A stretch of 37,392 bases of DNA, taken from Deltaproteobacteria bacterium (GTDB taxonomy: Bacteria > Desulfobacterota > DSM-4660 > Desulfatiglandales > HGW-15). Shown here piece after piece: positions 8,772-17,888 of this stretch; positions within the stretch are counted from its first letter, which is position 1, and the number at the start of each line of letters is the position of its first letter. The notes below the pieces were generated by a model. The model worked only from the letters and a program-made list of their open reading frames with translations. It was not told the DNA's origin and made no database searches. The translations under genes and the position numbers were made by a program. Location of the stretch: NCBI GenBank assembly GCA_019308525.1, contig JAFDIC010000005.1:1-37392 (forward strand). Direction: 5' to 3'.

Positions 8772-9322
8772 TCTCTTCAAAACAACATACAATCCTCGTG
8801 ACCCATTCCCAGGGCCTGGATAACTTCCTGCTCCGTCAGGTCACAAGAAACATAAGCAGGATATTCGGGTGCAGGACCGGCACCGCAGTAATGATCGAAA
8901 ATGTTCGATTTGCATTTGATCAAGCCAGAAACCAGTATCACTCCACCCTAATCCTGGAAAAAATGGCTGATCTCGCCCCACGAGACGTGACCAAGGTCCT
9001 CGGTATCGTGAACGTGGACCTGTTTATCCCCGTACTGACTCATGTCTACGGGGAGGCACAATTGGGCGGAAAAACCGCCATCATTTCCACTTTTAGGCTT
9101 GAGGAAGGTCTCCCGGTAATAGAGAACCCCAAATCCTTCTACAGGCGTGTTGTCAAGGAGGCCATACACGAATTGGGGCACACCTTCAATCTGCGCCACT
9201 GCCCGGACCCAACCTGCATCATGCACTATTGCAGGAGCGTGAAGGATGTGGACAGGAAATCTGAGCAACTGTGCCGTTATTGCAAGATCCTCCTTACCGA
9301 TGAAATGAAAAAACTTCAATGA
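8768..9322 (+). CDS. amzA: Archaemetzincin-type zinc metalloprotease
   Basis: A 184-residue soluble metzincin protease. The zinc-binding signature is at 134-145 (HELGHTFNLRHC), with His134, His138 and His144 as zinc ligands and Glu135 as catalytic base. It is followed by the archaemetzincin cysteine set Cys145, Cys150 (CIMHYC) and the CRYC pair at 169-172, which binds a structural zinc in the family. The position normally written Gly in HExxHxxGxxH is Asn141 here. It starts at TTG overlapping the stop of the NtrC gene (TTGA), so it is translationally coupled to it. No signal peptide is visible, so it should act in the cytoplasm. Its substrate is unknown. It may cut a component of the adjacent signalling system, but that is a guess from position. 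Confidence 0.9.
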   Translation: MISSKQHTILVTHSQGLDNFLLRQVTRNISRIFGCRTGTAVMIENVRFAFDQARNQYHSTLILEKMADLAPRDVTKVLGIVNVDLFIPVLTHVYGEAQLGGKTAIISTFRLEEGLPVIENPKSFYRRVVKEAIHELGHTFNLRHCPDPTCIMHYCRSVKDVDRKSEQLCRYCKILLTDEMKKLQ

Positions 9323-9329
9323 TCGTGGC

Positions 9330-10256
9330 TCAAGTTTTTAAGAACAGCTCCACGAGCCTGTCCCAGCCAACGCCAGGCAGGCTCCCATAGATGTCTTCCC
9401 CGAGCTGGCCGCCGTCTGCCGCCAACCTGCCCTCTTCCTCCAGCAACCAGTAAAGGCTTGATATTTCCTTGTCAAAGAAACCCGCAACTTCATCACCGAT
9501 CATCAGTTCCTTGACCTGGGTCCTCAAATTCGGGGCATGGAGCTTCATAACCCATCCGTCATTATAGGGGTCCTAGTTTGCAATACTACCCCGGTCCCTC
9601 AGCTTCCAATTCACTGATGTGACCACGCCGCTGACCGGGAATTCCAGGGTAGCTTTGTTTGCACCTCGAAAAACCACTATTCCCGCCCCCCCCTGTTTGA
9701 CCCCTTTGCCCATTAGAGGCCCCTCAATACGATCAAGGGGACCGAGCAAGCGCAATGCAAAATCATCTATCCCAACGCTGACCATGGGCCCTTCTTCAAC
9801 CTGGAGCCAGGTATGCCCTTTATGGAAATAGTATCCCCCGGGCACCCTAAAACCTTTCACCTCAGAGACCTGGATGGCCCTAATGACTGCATTTACAGAG
9901 AACCTGTCAAAGAAAAACTGATCGAACTCGCAAACACCGCAACGGTATTCATAATTGCAGGGCATGAAATCGATCCGGCCTTTCAAATAGTGAACGCAGG
10001 GTCTCCTGGAGCGGGGCAAAGAGAGAAGTCTTTCTTTCCAGGAAACGATCTTGCCGGCCTTGCCGGGCGGGTGTCTCCCTTCATGCCTCATGCGCATGTT
10101 CTGCCTCGCGCTCCTGTGCATTACAAAGTCAAACCTACAGGAGGGGCAATCGTAATCCTTGTCACAATACTTTCTCCTGACTACGCCCGCTTGCATCCAC
10201 AGGCACTTCTTATCCTCTCCCCTGAGATCGCCCTTCATTTTGCGAGACGTTTCCAT
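9330..10256 (-). pseudogene. GcvH-like protein with cysteine-rich N-terminus, interrupted by one in-frame TAG
   Basis: Paralogue of the intact gene at 10324. Going down the minus strand from the ATG at 10256, the N-terminal part has a cysteine cluster (CLWMQAGVVRRKYC...YDCPSC), a second pair (CNYEYRCGVCEFDQFF) and a biotinyl/lipoyl-like GcvH fold (GHTWLQVEE, DDFALRLLG). At 9573-9575 an in-frame TAG interrupts the protein. The same frame then continues with DPYNDGW and the conserved C-terminal tail ending LVELFLKT. The stop aligns with an Arg in the intact copy. Everything else stays in frame, with no other lesion, so the mutation is recent, or the codon is read through. The lipoyl-lysine position appears to be Ala, with the nearest Lys two residues later (NKA), so lipoylation is doubtful. 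It is 67 bp downstream of its paralogue, and its 3' end meets the archaemetzincin gene 7 bp away. Confidence 0.75.
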
Positions 10257-10323
10257 GGCATTAGTCCCCCTTCATCTTGACTCTAGAGGAGAGCTTTGCA
10301 AGGTTGCCTCCTCCCCTCTTCTC

Positions 10324-11310
10324 TCAGGTCTTAAGAAAAGCTCTCGTGAGCTTCTCCCAGACAAGCTCAGGCATGGTGCCGTATATGTCATCACTCAGGT
10401 AACCGCCGTCAGCGGCCAAGGGGCCGGAAACATCCTCAATCATGTGTTCCAATCTTCCGACTTCTGCCTTGATCCATTCTATGCCCTTTTTGTCCTCCAT
10501 GAGTTCGGAAAAACTCCTCTTGATATCAGGTGTACGGACCATAAACAGCCAGCCATCACCGTAGGGCTCCCTGTGTACCACACCGGGATTCTCCCTGGCC
10601 TCGGAGTTTACATCAACAATGACCCCGTCAATAGGTGATAGAACTTCTGCTTTGTTCTGGCCCCTCTTCAGGCGCCATCCTGCCCGGTTCCTTCTGAGTT
10701 CCTTACCCATCAAAGGAAGGTCCATGGCATCCGGCTTCCCCAGGAGTTTGAGTGCGAAGTCATCCAGCCCGATCCGTATGTAACCTCCACTTTCTATCTT
10801 TGCCCAGGTGTGCCCGTCATGGAAATAGTGGCCCATAGGCACTTTGAAGCCCCTCACCTCTCTTGTTTCCTGGTGCATGCTCCCGCCCCTCACGCTCAAG
10901 GTGTCTTCGAAAAACTGGTCAAAATTACACCTGGAGCACTCGTAGTTGTATGCACATACCCTCCTGTGTATCCTATTGGTAAGGCTGTGCCTGCAAAGCC
11001 TATCGATGTCTGGCCTTCTTCTCATGGCATCCTGCCAACTCGGCGCCTTCTTTTCCTCGACCTTTTTCCTCATGCCCAGGTCATACTTGCAGGTCATGCA
11101 GTCATAGAAGTTGTTGCAGTTTTTGAACCTTACCACGCCCGACTGCATCCAGATACAAGGATTTTCCGCCTGGGCCTCCCTGTCGGGTCTGACCATCCAC
11201 ACCTGGGTGCCCAGGACCGCCCCGATTTCTCTTCTTCTTCCCAGGTCTTCCCTCTTACCTCTCCTATAAGTCGACCCGTAGCCTATCTTGCTTCTCTTTG
11301 TTTCTTCCAT
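10324..11310 (-). CDS. GcvH-like protein with cysteine-rich N-terminus, no canonical lipoyl lysine
   Basis: A 328-residue protein with an N-terminal cysteine-rich segment (CIWMQSGVVRFKNC then YDCMTC, and CAYNYECSRCNFDQFF) that looks like one or two metal-binding sites, then a glycine-cleavage H-protein-like fold (GHYFHDGHTWAKIE, IGLDDFALKLLG, SPIDGVIVDVN) and a C-terminal helical tail. In true GcvH the lipoylated lysine lies eight residues before the PISG-like turn. Here that position is Gln and the nearest Lys is two residues later. It therefore probably does not work in glycine cleavage. I chose the ATG at 11310 because GGAGG lies 5 bp upstream. Longer in-frame starts up to 11421 exist but lack conservation with the paralogue. 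The gene is divergent from the metF-hdrA operon. Confidence 0.85.
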   Translation of the reverse strand: MEETKRSKIGYGSTYRRGKREDLGRRREIGAVLGTQVWMVRPDREAQAENPCIWMQSGVVRFKNCNNFYDCMTCKYDLGMRKKVEEKKAPSWQDAMRRRPDIDRLCRHSLTNRIHRRVCAYNYECSRCNFDQFFEDTLSVRGGSMHQETREVRGFKVPMGHYFHDGHTWAKIESGGYIRIGLDDFALKLLGKPDAMDLPLMGKELRRNRAGWRLKRGQNKAEVLSPIDGVIVDVNSEARENPGVVHREPYGDGWLFMVRTPDIKRSFSELMEDKKGIEWIKAEVGRLEHMIEDVSGPLAADGGYLSDDIYGTMPELVWEKLTRAFLKT

Positions 11311-11493
11311 GTTTTCCTCCCAAGACATCGCTAAATGGTTTCCCCGGCCCCCCATTTCTGGGGTAAGGCCGCAAATGAGAATCCCGCTGCTCCCTATGAT
11401 CTCGTCATAGAATAACAGCAAGTGTCATGCCACAACCCCCAGCCTTGCATATCCCTCCCCTATCTTATTGAAATGTCAGACCTTTTGCCCGTC

Positions 11494-11524
11494 CTCCGGG
11501 ATTGGGTTTATCCAATCCTCGGGG
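11494..11524. other. Stem-loop in the divergent intergenic region
   Basis: GGATTGG (11499-11505) pairs perfectly with CCAATCC (11512-11518) around a 6-nt loop, and the flanking CCG/CGG can extend the stem with one bulged T. It lies in the 644-bp region between the minus-strand GcvH-like gene and the plus-strand metF-hdrA operon. No T-run follows. It could be a leader structure for the minus-strand transcript. No credible gene is seen in 11311-11954. Confidence 0.35.
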
Positions 11525-11724
11525 CTTGCGGTCAGAATTGCCGGAAACCCCAACACTTGGTCATGGAAACAATAGGGCGAGGCTGGAGCTTTTCAGGGTT
11601 TTGCTCATCATTTCAAGGTATTACTTTGATGTAGAATATTACAACAGGCTAATCTCGATTTCCTGCAAGAGGTTGATCCCTGTGGGATTTCTAAACAATG
11701 CGGGTATTCAAAGGACAATCTTGG

Positions 11725-11753
11725 TTGACAAATCCTACTAAGAAAGTTAAAAA
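11725..11753 (+). promoter_or_regulatory. Candidate sigma-70 promoter for the metF-like/hdrA/mvhD/metVF operon
   Basis: TTGACA (11725-11730) is a perfect -35 box, followed by a 17-bp spacer and TAAAAA (11748-11753), a 4-of-6 match to the -10 consensus. It would give a leader of about 200 nt before the ATG at 11955. A small hairpin (GGGAGA 11873-11878 with TCTCCC 11886-11891) falls in that leader. Confidence 0.4.
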
Positions 11754-11954
11754 TCTAGCCTCACATATTGGGATCAAGAGATCCGGCTGAAAAGGATAGC
11801 AGGCCTCTCAAGGTCTCGCTTACATCATAGCCCAAGTGGGATGAGTGTAATATTTGGAACACCCTGAATGGAGGGAGAAAACCTATCTCCCCTGTCTTAA
11901 GGGTGGAACCGGGTGCGTTGTCAATGTCAACTCGTCAGAGGGGAGGCTTTCTTT

Positions 11955-12830
11955 ATGCTGCTTCGTGAGAAGATCGGCTCAAAGAAGTTCATTATTCTGG
12001 GGGAAATAGATCCGCCAAAGGGAACGGACTTTTCCCTTCAGCTTAGAAATGCCGTGCAGGCAAAGGGGCGTGTAGACGCCATCGTGGTCCCTGAGATGGC
12101 TAATGCCGTCTTGAAGGCCTCTTCCCTCGGCGGGTGCGCTGTTTTCAAGAAAGAAGGGGTGGAGACGATCTACCAAATCTGCTGTAGAGACAGAAACCGA
12201 CTGGCTCTCCAGGCCGATCTCCTTGCAGCCGGGGCATTGGGGATCGAAAATCTCATGGTAGTCCCCGGAGAAGATATCAGATATGGAGATCACCCCAATG
12301 CGAGGACTGTCAACGACCTGGACCTCATGGAGCTCCTGGACGCCGTCCAGACGCTGCAAAGGGGCCGGGACATGGCGGGCATCGAACTCCGGGGTACCCC
12401 CAGTTTCTGCGTGGGCAGCGTCATCGATACGAGCGCAAGCGGGGGCCTCCTTGAACTGGAACTGGAAAACCTCAAGAAGATGGTGGAGTTGGGTGTTGAA
12501 TACGTGGTGACCAATCCTATCTTTGATACCCGCCTTCTCCAGGGCTTTGTTAGGAGAATCGAGAGGGATGCGGTCTCTGTGATTCCCAGGGTGCTACTGC
12601 TCAAATCCGCTGGAATGGCCCGTTACATTGACCGTAACATCAAGGAAATCTCCATTCCCCAGGAGATTATCAGGTCCATTCAAAAGGCTCCGGACAAGGT
12701 AAAAGAGTGTATAAAGATCGCTGCGCAGACCATAAACCGGATAAAGGACATGGGGTTTGCCGGCGTATTGATATCCACCTTGGGCTGGGAGGATAAACTC
12801 AATCAGATCCTTGATGAGGCAGGGATCTAG
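11955..12830 (+). CDS. Divergent MetF-like protein preceding HdrA
   Basis: A 291-residue protein of the methylenetetrahydrofolate reductase fold, recognisable by GEIDPPKGTD, QICCRDRNRLALQADLL and YGDHPNA. The general-acid Glu is kept (Glu17). The other three residues that contact folate in E. coli MetF differ from all other MetF copies in this window: the Thr of NITD is Pro46 (VVPEMAN), the Asp of SGD is Glu106 (PGED), and the Gln of QTQ is Asn188 (VVTNPIF). It may therefore bind another pterin/C1 substrate or serve as a flavin-bearing electron-transfer subunit. The ATG at 11955 has GGGAGG 8 bp upstream. The GTG at 11913 lacks such a site. It ends 23 bp before hdrA, so a physical partnership with HdrA is likely but inferred. 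Confidence 0.85.
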   Translation: MLLREKIGSKKFIILGEIDPPKGTDFSLQLRNAVQAKGRVDAIVVPEMANAVLKASSLGGCAVFKKEGVETIYQICCRDRNRLALQADLLAAGALGIENLMVVPGEDIRYGDHPNARTVNDLDLMELLDAVQTLQRGRDMAGIELRGTPSFCVGSVIDTSASGGLLELELENLKKMVELGVEYVVTNPIFDTRLLQGFVRRIERDAVSVIPRVLLLKSAGMARYIDRNIKEISIPQEIIRSIQKAPDKVKECIKIAAQTINRIKDMGFAGVLISTLGWEDKLNQILDEAGI

Positions 12831-12853
12831 GAGACCAAAGGGAAAGTAATGCT

Positions 12854-15800
12854 ATGACCAGAGGTGATGGAGAGATACAGAACATATCCGGGTCGGTCAT
12901 GATAGTGGGGGGCGGCATTGCAGGGATGCAGGCTGCGCTGGATCTCGCCGACTCGGGATACTATGTCCACCTGGTGGAGAAGTCATGGGCCATTGGTGGT
13001 GTCATGTCAGAGCTTGACAAGACATTTCCCACCAATGACTGCGCCATGTGAATTATCTCCCCGAGACTGGTCGAGGTCGGCCGGCACCTGAACATCAACC
13101 TGATCACATGCGCTGAGATAGACAAGGTCGAAGGATCAAAGGGCAATTTCAAGGTTACTCTTAGAAAGGCCCCGCGCTATATTGACCTCACCAAGTGTAC
13201 TGCCTGTGGTGACTGCGCAGAAGTTTGCCCGGTCGTGCTACCCAATGAATACGACCTGGGACTCTCGGAAAGGAAGGCTGCCTTTAAGAAATACGCCCAG
13301 GCAATACCAGGGGCGTTTGCAATACAGAAGGCAGACAAGGCCCCATGCAGGTTGGCCTGCCCGGCAGGGCTCAATGTGCAGGGATATGTCCAGATGGTGA
13401 AGCAGGGCAAATATGAACATGCCCTGAGGATAATAATGGAGGAGCTGCCGCTCCCTGGAGTGCTTGGCAGGATTTGCCCCCACGGCTGCGAGGATGCATG
13501 CCGGCGCTGCGAGGTAGACGATCCTGTCGCCATAAGGGACCTGAAGAGACTGGCCGCGGACCAATTTGATCCCAGGAAGGTAAAGATAGAGTGCCTTCCG
13601 AGAAGGGAGGAAAAGGTTGCAATCATAGGCTCGGGACCGGCCGGCCTCTCTGGAGCTTACCACCTGGCCAGGAGAGGGATCCTATCCACCATATTCGAGG
13701 CCTTGCCGGTAGCCGGAGGCATGCTCCGGGTAGGGATTCCTGACCACCGGCTACCCCCTGCTATTCTGGACCAGGAAATCGAGGTGATAACCAATCTCGG
13801 TGTAGAAATTGTGACAAATTCCGCCCTTGGATCAGACTTTACACTCGATGACCTGTTCGACAAGGGCTACAGGGCTGTATTCCTCGCCACAGGGGCCCAT
13901 AAGGGCATTGATCTGGGCATCCCCGGGGAAAAGGCCGAGGGCGTGAGGCAGGGAGTTGACTTCCTCAGGGAAGTGAACCTTTCGGGTAAGGCCCCGGTCG
14001 GGAATCGTGTTGCAATCATAGGCGGGGGGAACGTGGCCATTGATGTTGCCCGTTGTGCGGTAAGGCTTGGCGCCAAGGAAGTTAACATTATTTACCGACG
14101 GACCAGGGCCGAGATGCCTGCCTGGGAAGAGGAGATCCGGGCGGCGGAGGAAGAGGGTGTCAGCATAACTTACCTCTCCGCTCCCCAGGAGGTCCTCCTG
14201 GAAGAGGGTAAGGTCGCGGGCCTTAGATGCATCCGCATGGAGCTCGGAGAGCCGGATTCATCCGGAAGGAGACGCCCTATCCCCATCCCGGGAAGTGAAT
14301 ACGAAATCGAAATAGACCAGCTTATCCCTGCTGTTGGCCAGTCCCCGGATTCGTCCCCCCTTGAAGACATCGAAGGGTTGGAACTTACGCCCTGGGGTAC
14401 GGTACAAGTCGACCCTGTCACTTATGCTACCGGCCATAAAGGCGTCTTTGCGGGCGGAGATCTCCAAAGCGGACCCTGGGTGGTCATCGGCGCCATAGCG
14501 GCCGGGCGAGAAGTTGCCGAGTCCATTGTCCGCTTCCTGGACGGGCGCGACATGGGCGAGGGCCGTGAACCCCTTTCCCAGGAGAACCCCGTATACCGAC
14601 CCGTCCCGAAGGACCAGAAGGTCGAAACCAGGGTAAGGATGCCCCAACTCCCCCCCACGGAAAGGAAGGGGAGCTTTGAAGAGGTAGAGCTGGGCTATGA
14701 TGAGCAAGGTGGCAGGGCTGAAGCAGAGCGCTGCCTCAACTGCGGATACTGTTGCGAGTGTTACCTGTGTATTGAGGCCTGCAAGGCAGGGGCCGTGACC
14801 CTTGAAACCCACACTCAACAGGAAGAGGTCCTGGAAATCAGGACAGGCTCCATAATAATGGCCTCCGGCTTTGAACCCTATGACCCGTCCCAGTTTGAGA
14901 CTTACCATTACGCCAGCCACCCCAATGTCGTGACTTCCATGGAATTCGAAAGAATCCTCTCCGCCTCCGGGCCCACCATGGGACATCTTGTAAGGCCTTC
15001 TGATAAGAAGGAACCCAAGAAGATAGCCTGGATGCAGTGTGTGGGTTCGAGGGACATCAACCGTTGTGACCACCCTTACTGCTCCTCCGTGTGCTGTATG
15101 TATGCTACCAAGGAGGCCGTCATAGCAAAGGAGCACCTTGGAGAAGGCCTGGATTGTGCTGTATTCTTCATGGACATGAGAACCTTTGGCAAGGACTTCG
15201 AGATATATTACAACAATGCCAAAGAAAAGCACGGGGTACGATATATCCGTTCAAGGGTCCACACAATTGATCCCTTGCCTGGTTCAGATGACCTGGTGCT
15301 GAGGTATTCCACTGAAGAGGGGGAGATCAAGGAAGAAGTCTTTGATATGGTAGTCCTTTCCGTTGGAATGGAGATACCTCCTGACAGGATGGAGACGGCC
15401 AAGAGGCTGGGTGTCGCCCTTACAAAGGACACTTTTTGCCTTACCAATCCCTTCTCTCCCATCAACACATCGAGGGAAGGAATTTACGTCTGCGGCGCCT
15501 TTCAAGGCCCCAAAGATATCCCTCAGGCGGTTGTAGAAGCGAGCGCAGCCGCCTGCGCTGCGGAAGTGGATCTGAACCAGGCCAGGGGCACAGAGATCAA
15601 GATACAGGAACTGCCCGAGGAAATCGAGGTCTCTGAGAAGGAGCCAAGGATAGGTGTATTTGTCTGCAACTGCGGCAGAAATATAGGCGCAGTAGTGGAC
15701 GTGCCCGCCGTGGCCGATTACGCCCTCACCCTGCCCAATGTCGTTCACGTGGAGCAGAGCCTGTTCACCTGCTCCCAGGATACCCAGGAGGCCATGAAAG

Positions 15801-17311
15801 AGATCATAAAGGAACAGGGTCTCAATCGTGTCGTGGTCGCCGCATGCTCCCCCACCACCCATGAGCCCCTCTTTCAAGAGACCCTTCAGGCCTGCGGACT
15901 GAACAAGTATCTCTTTGAGATGGCCAACATACGCAACCAGGATTCCTGGGTACATAGCGAATCACCGGGATCCGCCACGGATAAGGCAAAGGACCTGGTC
16001 AGGATGGCGGTTGCCAGGGCATCTCTGCTTCGACCCCTAAAAGGAAAGACCATCTCAATAAACAGGAGGGCCCTTGTAATCGGTGGGGGCATCTCCGGCA
16101 TGAACGCGGCCCTGGGACTGGCAGATCAGGGTTTCGAGGTCGTTATAGTAGAGAAGGATCCCCACCTTGGTGGCCTGGCGAGGGAACTCAGCCATACCAT
16201 AGAAGGGGCGAACATACAGGACTACCTCCTGGACCTGGTAGCCAGGGTCAATGCCCATGAAAAAATCCAGGTACTGACGGAATCCCTGGTAGTGGGTTTC
16301 AGCGGCTTCAAGGGTAATTTCACCACCGAGGTGCTCGTGGGCCCCGGGATGTATGAAAGGAAGATTGATCACGGGGTCGTGATACTTGCTACGGGTGCAA
16401 CGGAATACTCTCCCAAGGAATATCTGTACGGGAAGGATGAAAGGGTCTTGACCCAAATAGAACTGGGCAAACGCCTTGAAGAGAAAGGGGCGGAGGACCT
16501 CGAGCACGTGGCCATGATACAGTGCGTGGGAAGCAGGAATGAGGAATTCCCCAACTGTTCCCGGGTATGCTGCCAAACTGCAATCAAGAACGCCCTTCAT
16601 ATAAAAGAGCTCAACCCGGAGGCCAACGTGTATATCATTTACCGGGATATGCGAACCTATGGTTTTCTTGAGGATTACTACAGGGAAGCCAGGGGCAGGG
16701 GAGTCCTGTTTTTCAGGTACAGCCGGGAAGAACCTCCAGAGGTTCTGACCTCGGATGGCCGCTTATACGTTGCCTTCAGAGATCATGTGCTTCAAAGGGA
16801 GATCAAGATTCCGGTAGATATCCTTGCCCTGAGCGCCGGTATGAGGGCCGCTGATACGGAGGAACTTGCCTCTATTGTAAAGTTGGCACGCACTCAGGAC
16901 GACTTTTTCATGGAGGCCCATGTCAAGCTCAGACCTGTTGACATGGCCAGCGAGGCCGTATTCGTCTGCGGTACGGCCCACAGCCCGAAATTGATCTCCG
17001 AATCCATATCCCAGGCATTGGCAGCAGCGGCCAGGGCCGCTACCTTCCTCTCCCGACCTGAGATCACCCTTTCGGTCGTCACTGCAAAGGTCGACGGGGA
17101 CAGGTGTGCGGCTTGTCTCATATGCGTCAGATCATGTCCTTACAATGTGCCCAAGATAAACAAGGAGGGGGTGAGTGAGATCGATCCTGCCCTTTGCCGT
17201 GGGTGTGGCATATGCTCGGCGGAATGCCCTGCAAAGGCCATAGAACTGAATTGGTACGAAGATGATCAGATCCTGAGTAAGGTGGACGCCTTATTGGAGG
17301 GAGTCATATGA
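12854..17311 (+). CDS. hdrA: HdrA-GltD-HdrA fusion flavoprotein, selenoprotein (Sec66 by TGA at 13049-13051)
   Basis: A 1485-residue flavin/iron-sulfur protein of the heterodisulfide reductase subunit A family, the flavin-based electron-bifurcating core. The N-terminal FAD motif is VGGGIAGMQAALDLA. At residue 66 an in-frame TGA falls in TFPTNDCAM-TGA-IISPRLVEVG, exactly where HdrA proteins have Cys (or Sec in some). The frame stays open on both sides to 17311. A first ferredoxin motif follows (Cys115, 118, 121, 125). An inserted GltD/NfnB-like module begins about residue 164 (CRLACPAG), with GSGPAG at 259-264 and an NADPH site GGGNVAID...YRR at about 414. HdrA sequence then resumes with a cysteine cluster (CLNCGYCCECYLC) and CVGSRD. 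A second HdrA half has GGGISGMNAALGLA, and two C-terminal [4Fe-4S] motifs (CAACLICVRSCP, CRGCGICSAECP). It overlaps mvhD by ATGA. Genes for HdrB and HdrC are not in the window. Confidence 0.93.
13052..13080 (+). promoter_or_regulatory. Candidate bacterial SECIS element for hdrA
   Basis: Directly after the TGA, the mRNA can form CC-CGA (13060-13064 region) pairing with TCG-A-GG around the loop GACTGG, with one bulged A. The loop contains GG, and the stem lies within the short distance used by bacterial SECIS hairpins. Stem length is modest, so the call rests mainly on the conserved Cys/Sec position. Confidence 0.5.
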
Positions 17312-17739
17312 TGGACAACTTTGAGCCGGTTATCATTGCCTTTTGCTGCCAGTTCTGAGGGTACACTGCCGCGGACCTGGCAGGTTCCATGCGTCTACAA
17401 TATCCTTCAAGCATAAAGATCATAAGGGTTCCCTGCACGGGAAAGGTGGATATTATTCACCTCTTGAGGTGCTTCGAGAGGGGAGCAGACGGGGTCTTCG
17501 TACTGGGTTGCCTGGAAGGAGCTTGTCAATTCACGAGCGGGAACCTGAGGGCCCGCAAGCGTGTGGAAAAGGCCCATGAGATCCTGGAGAGCATTGGTAT
17601 AGGAGGCGAAAGGGTCCAGATGTACAATCTATCCTCCAGTGAAGCCCCCAAATTCGTTCAGATAGCCATCGAGATGACGGACAAGATAAGATCTCTGGGT
17701 CCAAACCCTGTCAAAAGGGCGAAAAAGAAAGCCGCTTGA
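17308..17739 (+). CDS. mvhD: MvhD/hydrogenase iron-sulfur subunit, selenoprotein (Sec17 by TGA at 17356-17358)
   Basis: A 143-residue [2Fe-2S] protein that passes electrons between HdrA and a hydrogenase or dehydrogenase in methanogens and acetogens. The N-terminus reads FEPVIIAFCCQF-TGA-GYTAADLAG, where family members have CCQYCGY. The third cysteine is thus coded TGA, as in the known selenoprotein form VhuD. The rest is typical: PCTGKVDIIHLLRCFERGADGVFVLGC, GNLRARKRVEKA, GIGGERVQMYNLSSSEAP. GGAGG lies 7 bp before the ATG at 17308, which overlaps the hdrA stop. A second ATG follows at once. Annotation that starts at 17389 would miss the iron-sulfur ligands. With HdrA it forms the expected bifurcation pair. 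Confidence 0.93.
17366..17383 (+). promoter_or_regulatory. Candidate bacterial SECIS hairpin for mvhD
   Basis: CTGCC (17366-17370) pairs with GGCAG (17379-17383) around the 8-nt loop GCGGACCT, starting 7 nt after the TGA at 17356-17358. The G-rich loop and close spacing fit a bacterial SECIS element. The stem is short and also encodes conserved residues, so base pairing alone is not proof. Confidence 0.55.
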
Positions 17740-17768
17740 CCGCCTGTTAACTTTGCTCTTCTGGATTC

Positions 17769-17787
17769 TGACTCCTGGCTTCTGGAT
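17769..17787 (+). repeat. Dispersed 19-bp repeat, copy 1
   Basis: TGACTCCTGGCTTCTGGAT in the mvhD-metV gap recurs with one mismatch at 29723-29741. It is probably a genome-wide dispersed intergenic sequence of unknown role. Confidence 0.45.
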
Positions 17788-17888
17788 ACCTTACGCTGGA
17801 TCATACATCCGGGGCCATTTTGCATGGTCACATGCAGCGAGCTGGCGGGAGTTGAACCCAGAGGGATTGAAGAGAGAGGTCTAAAAGT

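Noticed and set aside
11502..11741. Small plus-strand open frames between the GcvH-like gene and the metF-like gene
   Set aside because: No ribosome site, no recognisable motif, and composition unlike the neighbours; they overlap a hairpin and a promoter.
13049..13051. Reading the hdrA TGA as a real stop or frameshift
   Set aside because: The frame is open and homologous on both sides, the TGA is exactly at the conserved Cys, and the next gene shows the same at its own conserved Cys.
13235..17311. hdrA starting at GTG 13235
   Set aside because: This would drop the first FAD motif and the first ferredoxin cysteines, which are present and in frame upstream of it.
17389..17739. mvhD starting at ATG 17389
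   Set aside because: It would remove the CCxxC cluster ligands. The upstream ATG at 17308 has GGAGG and couples to hdrA.
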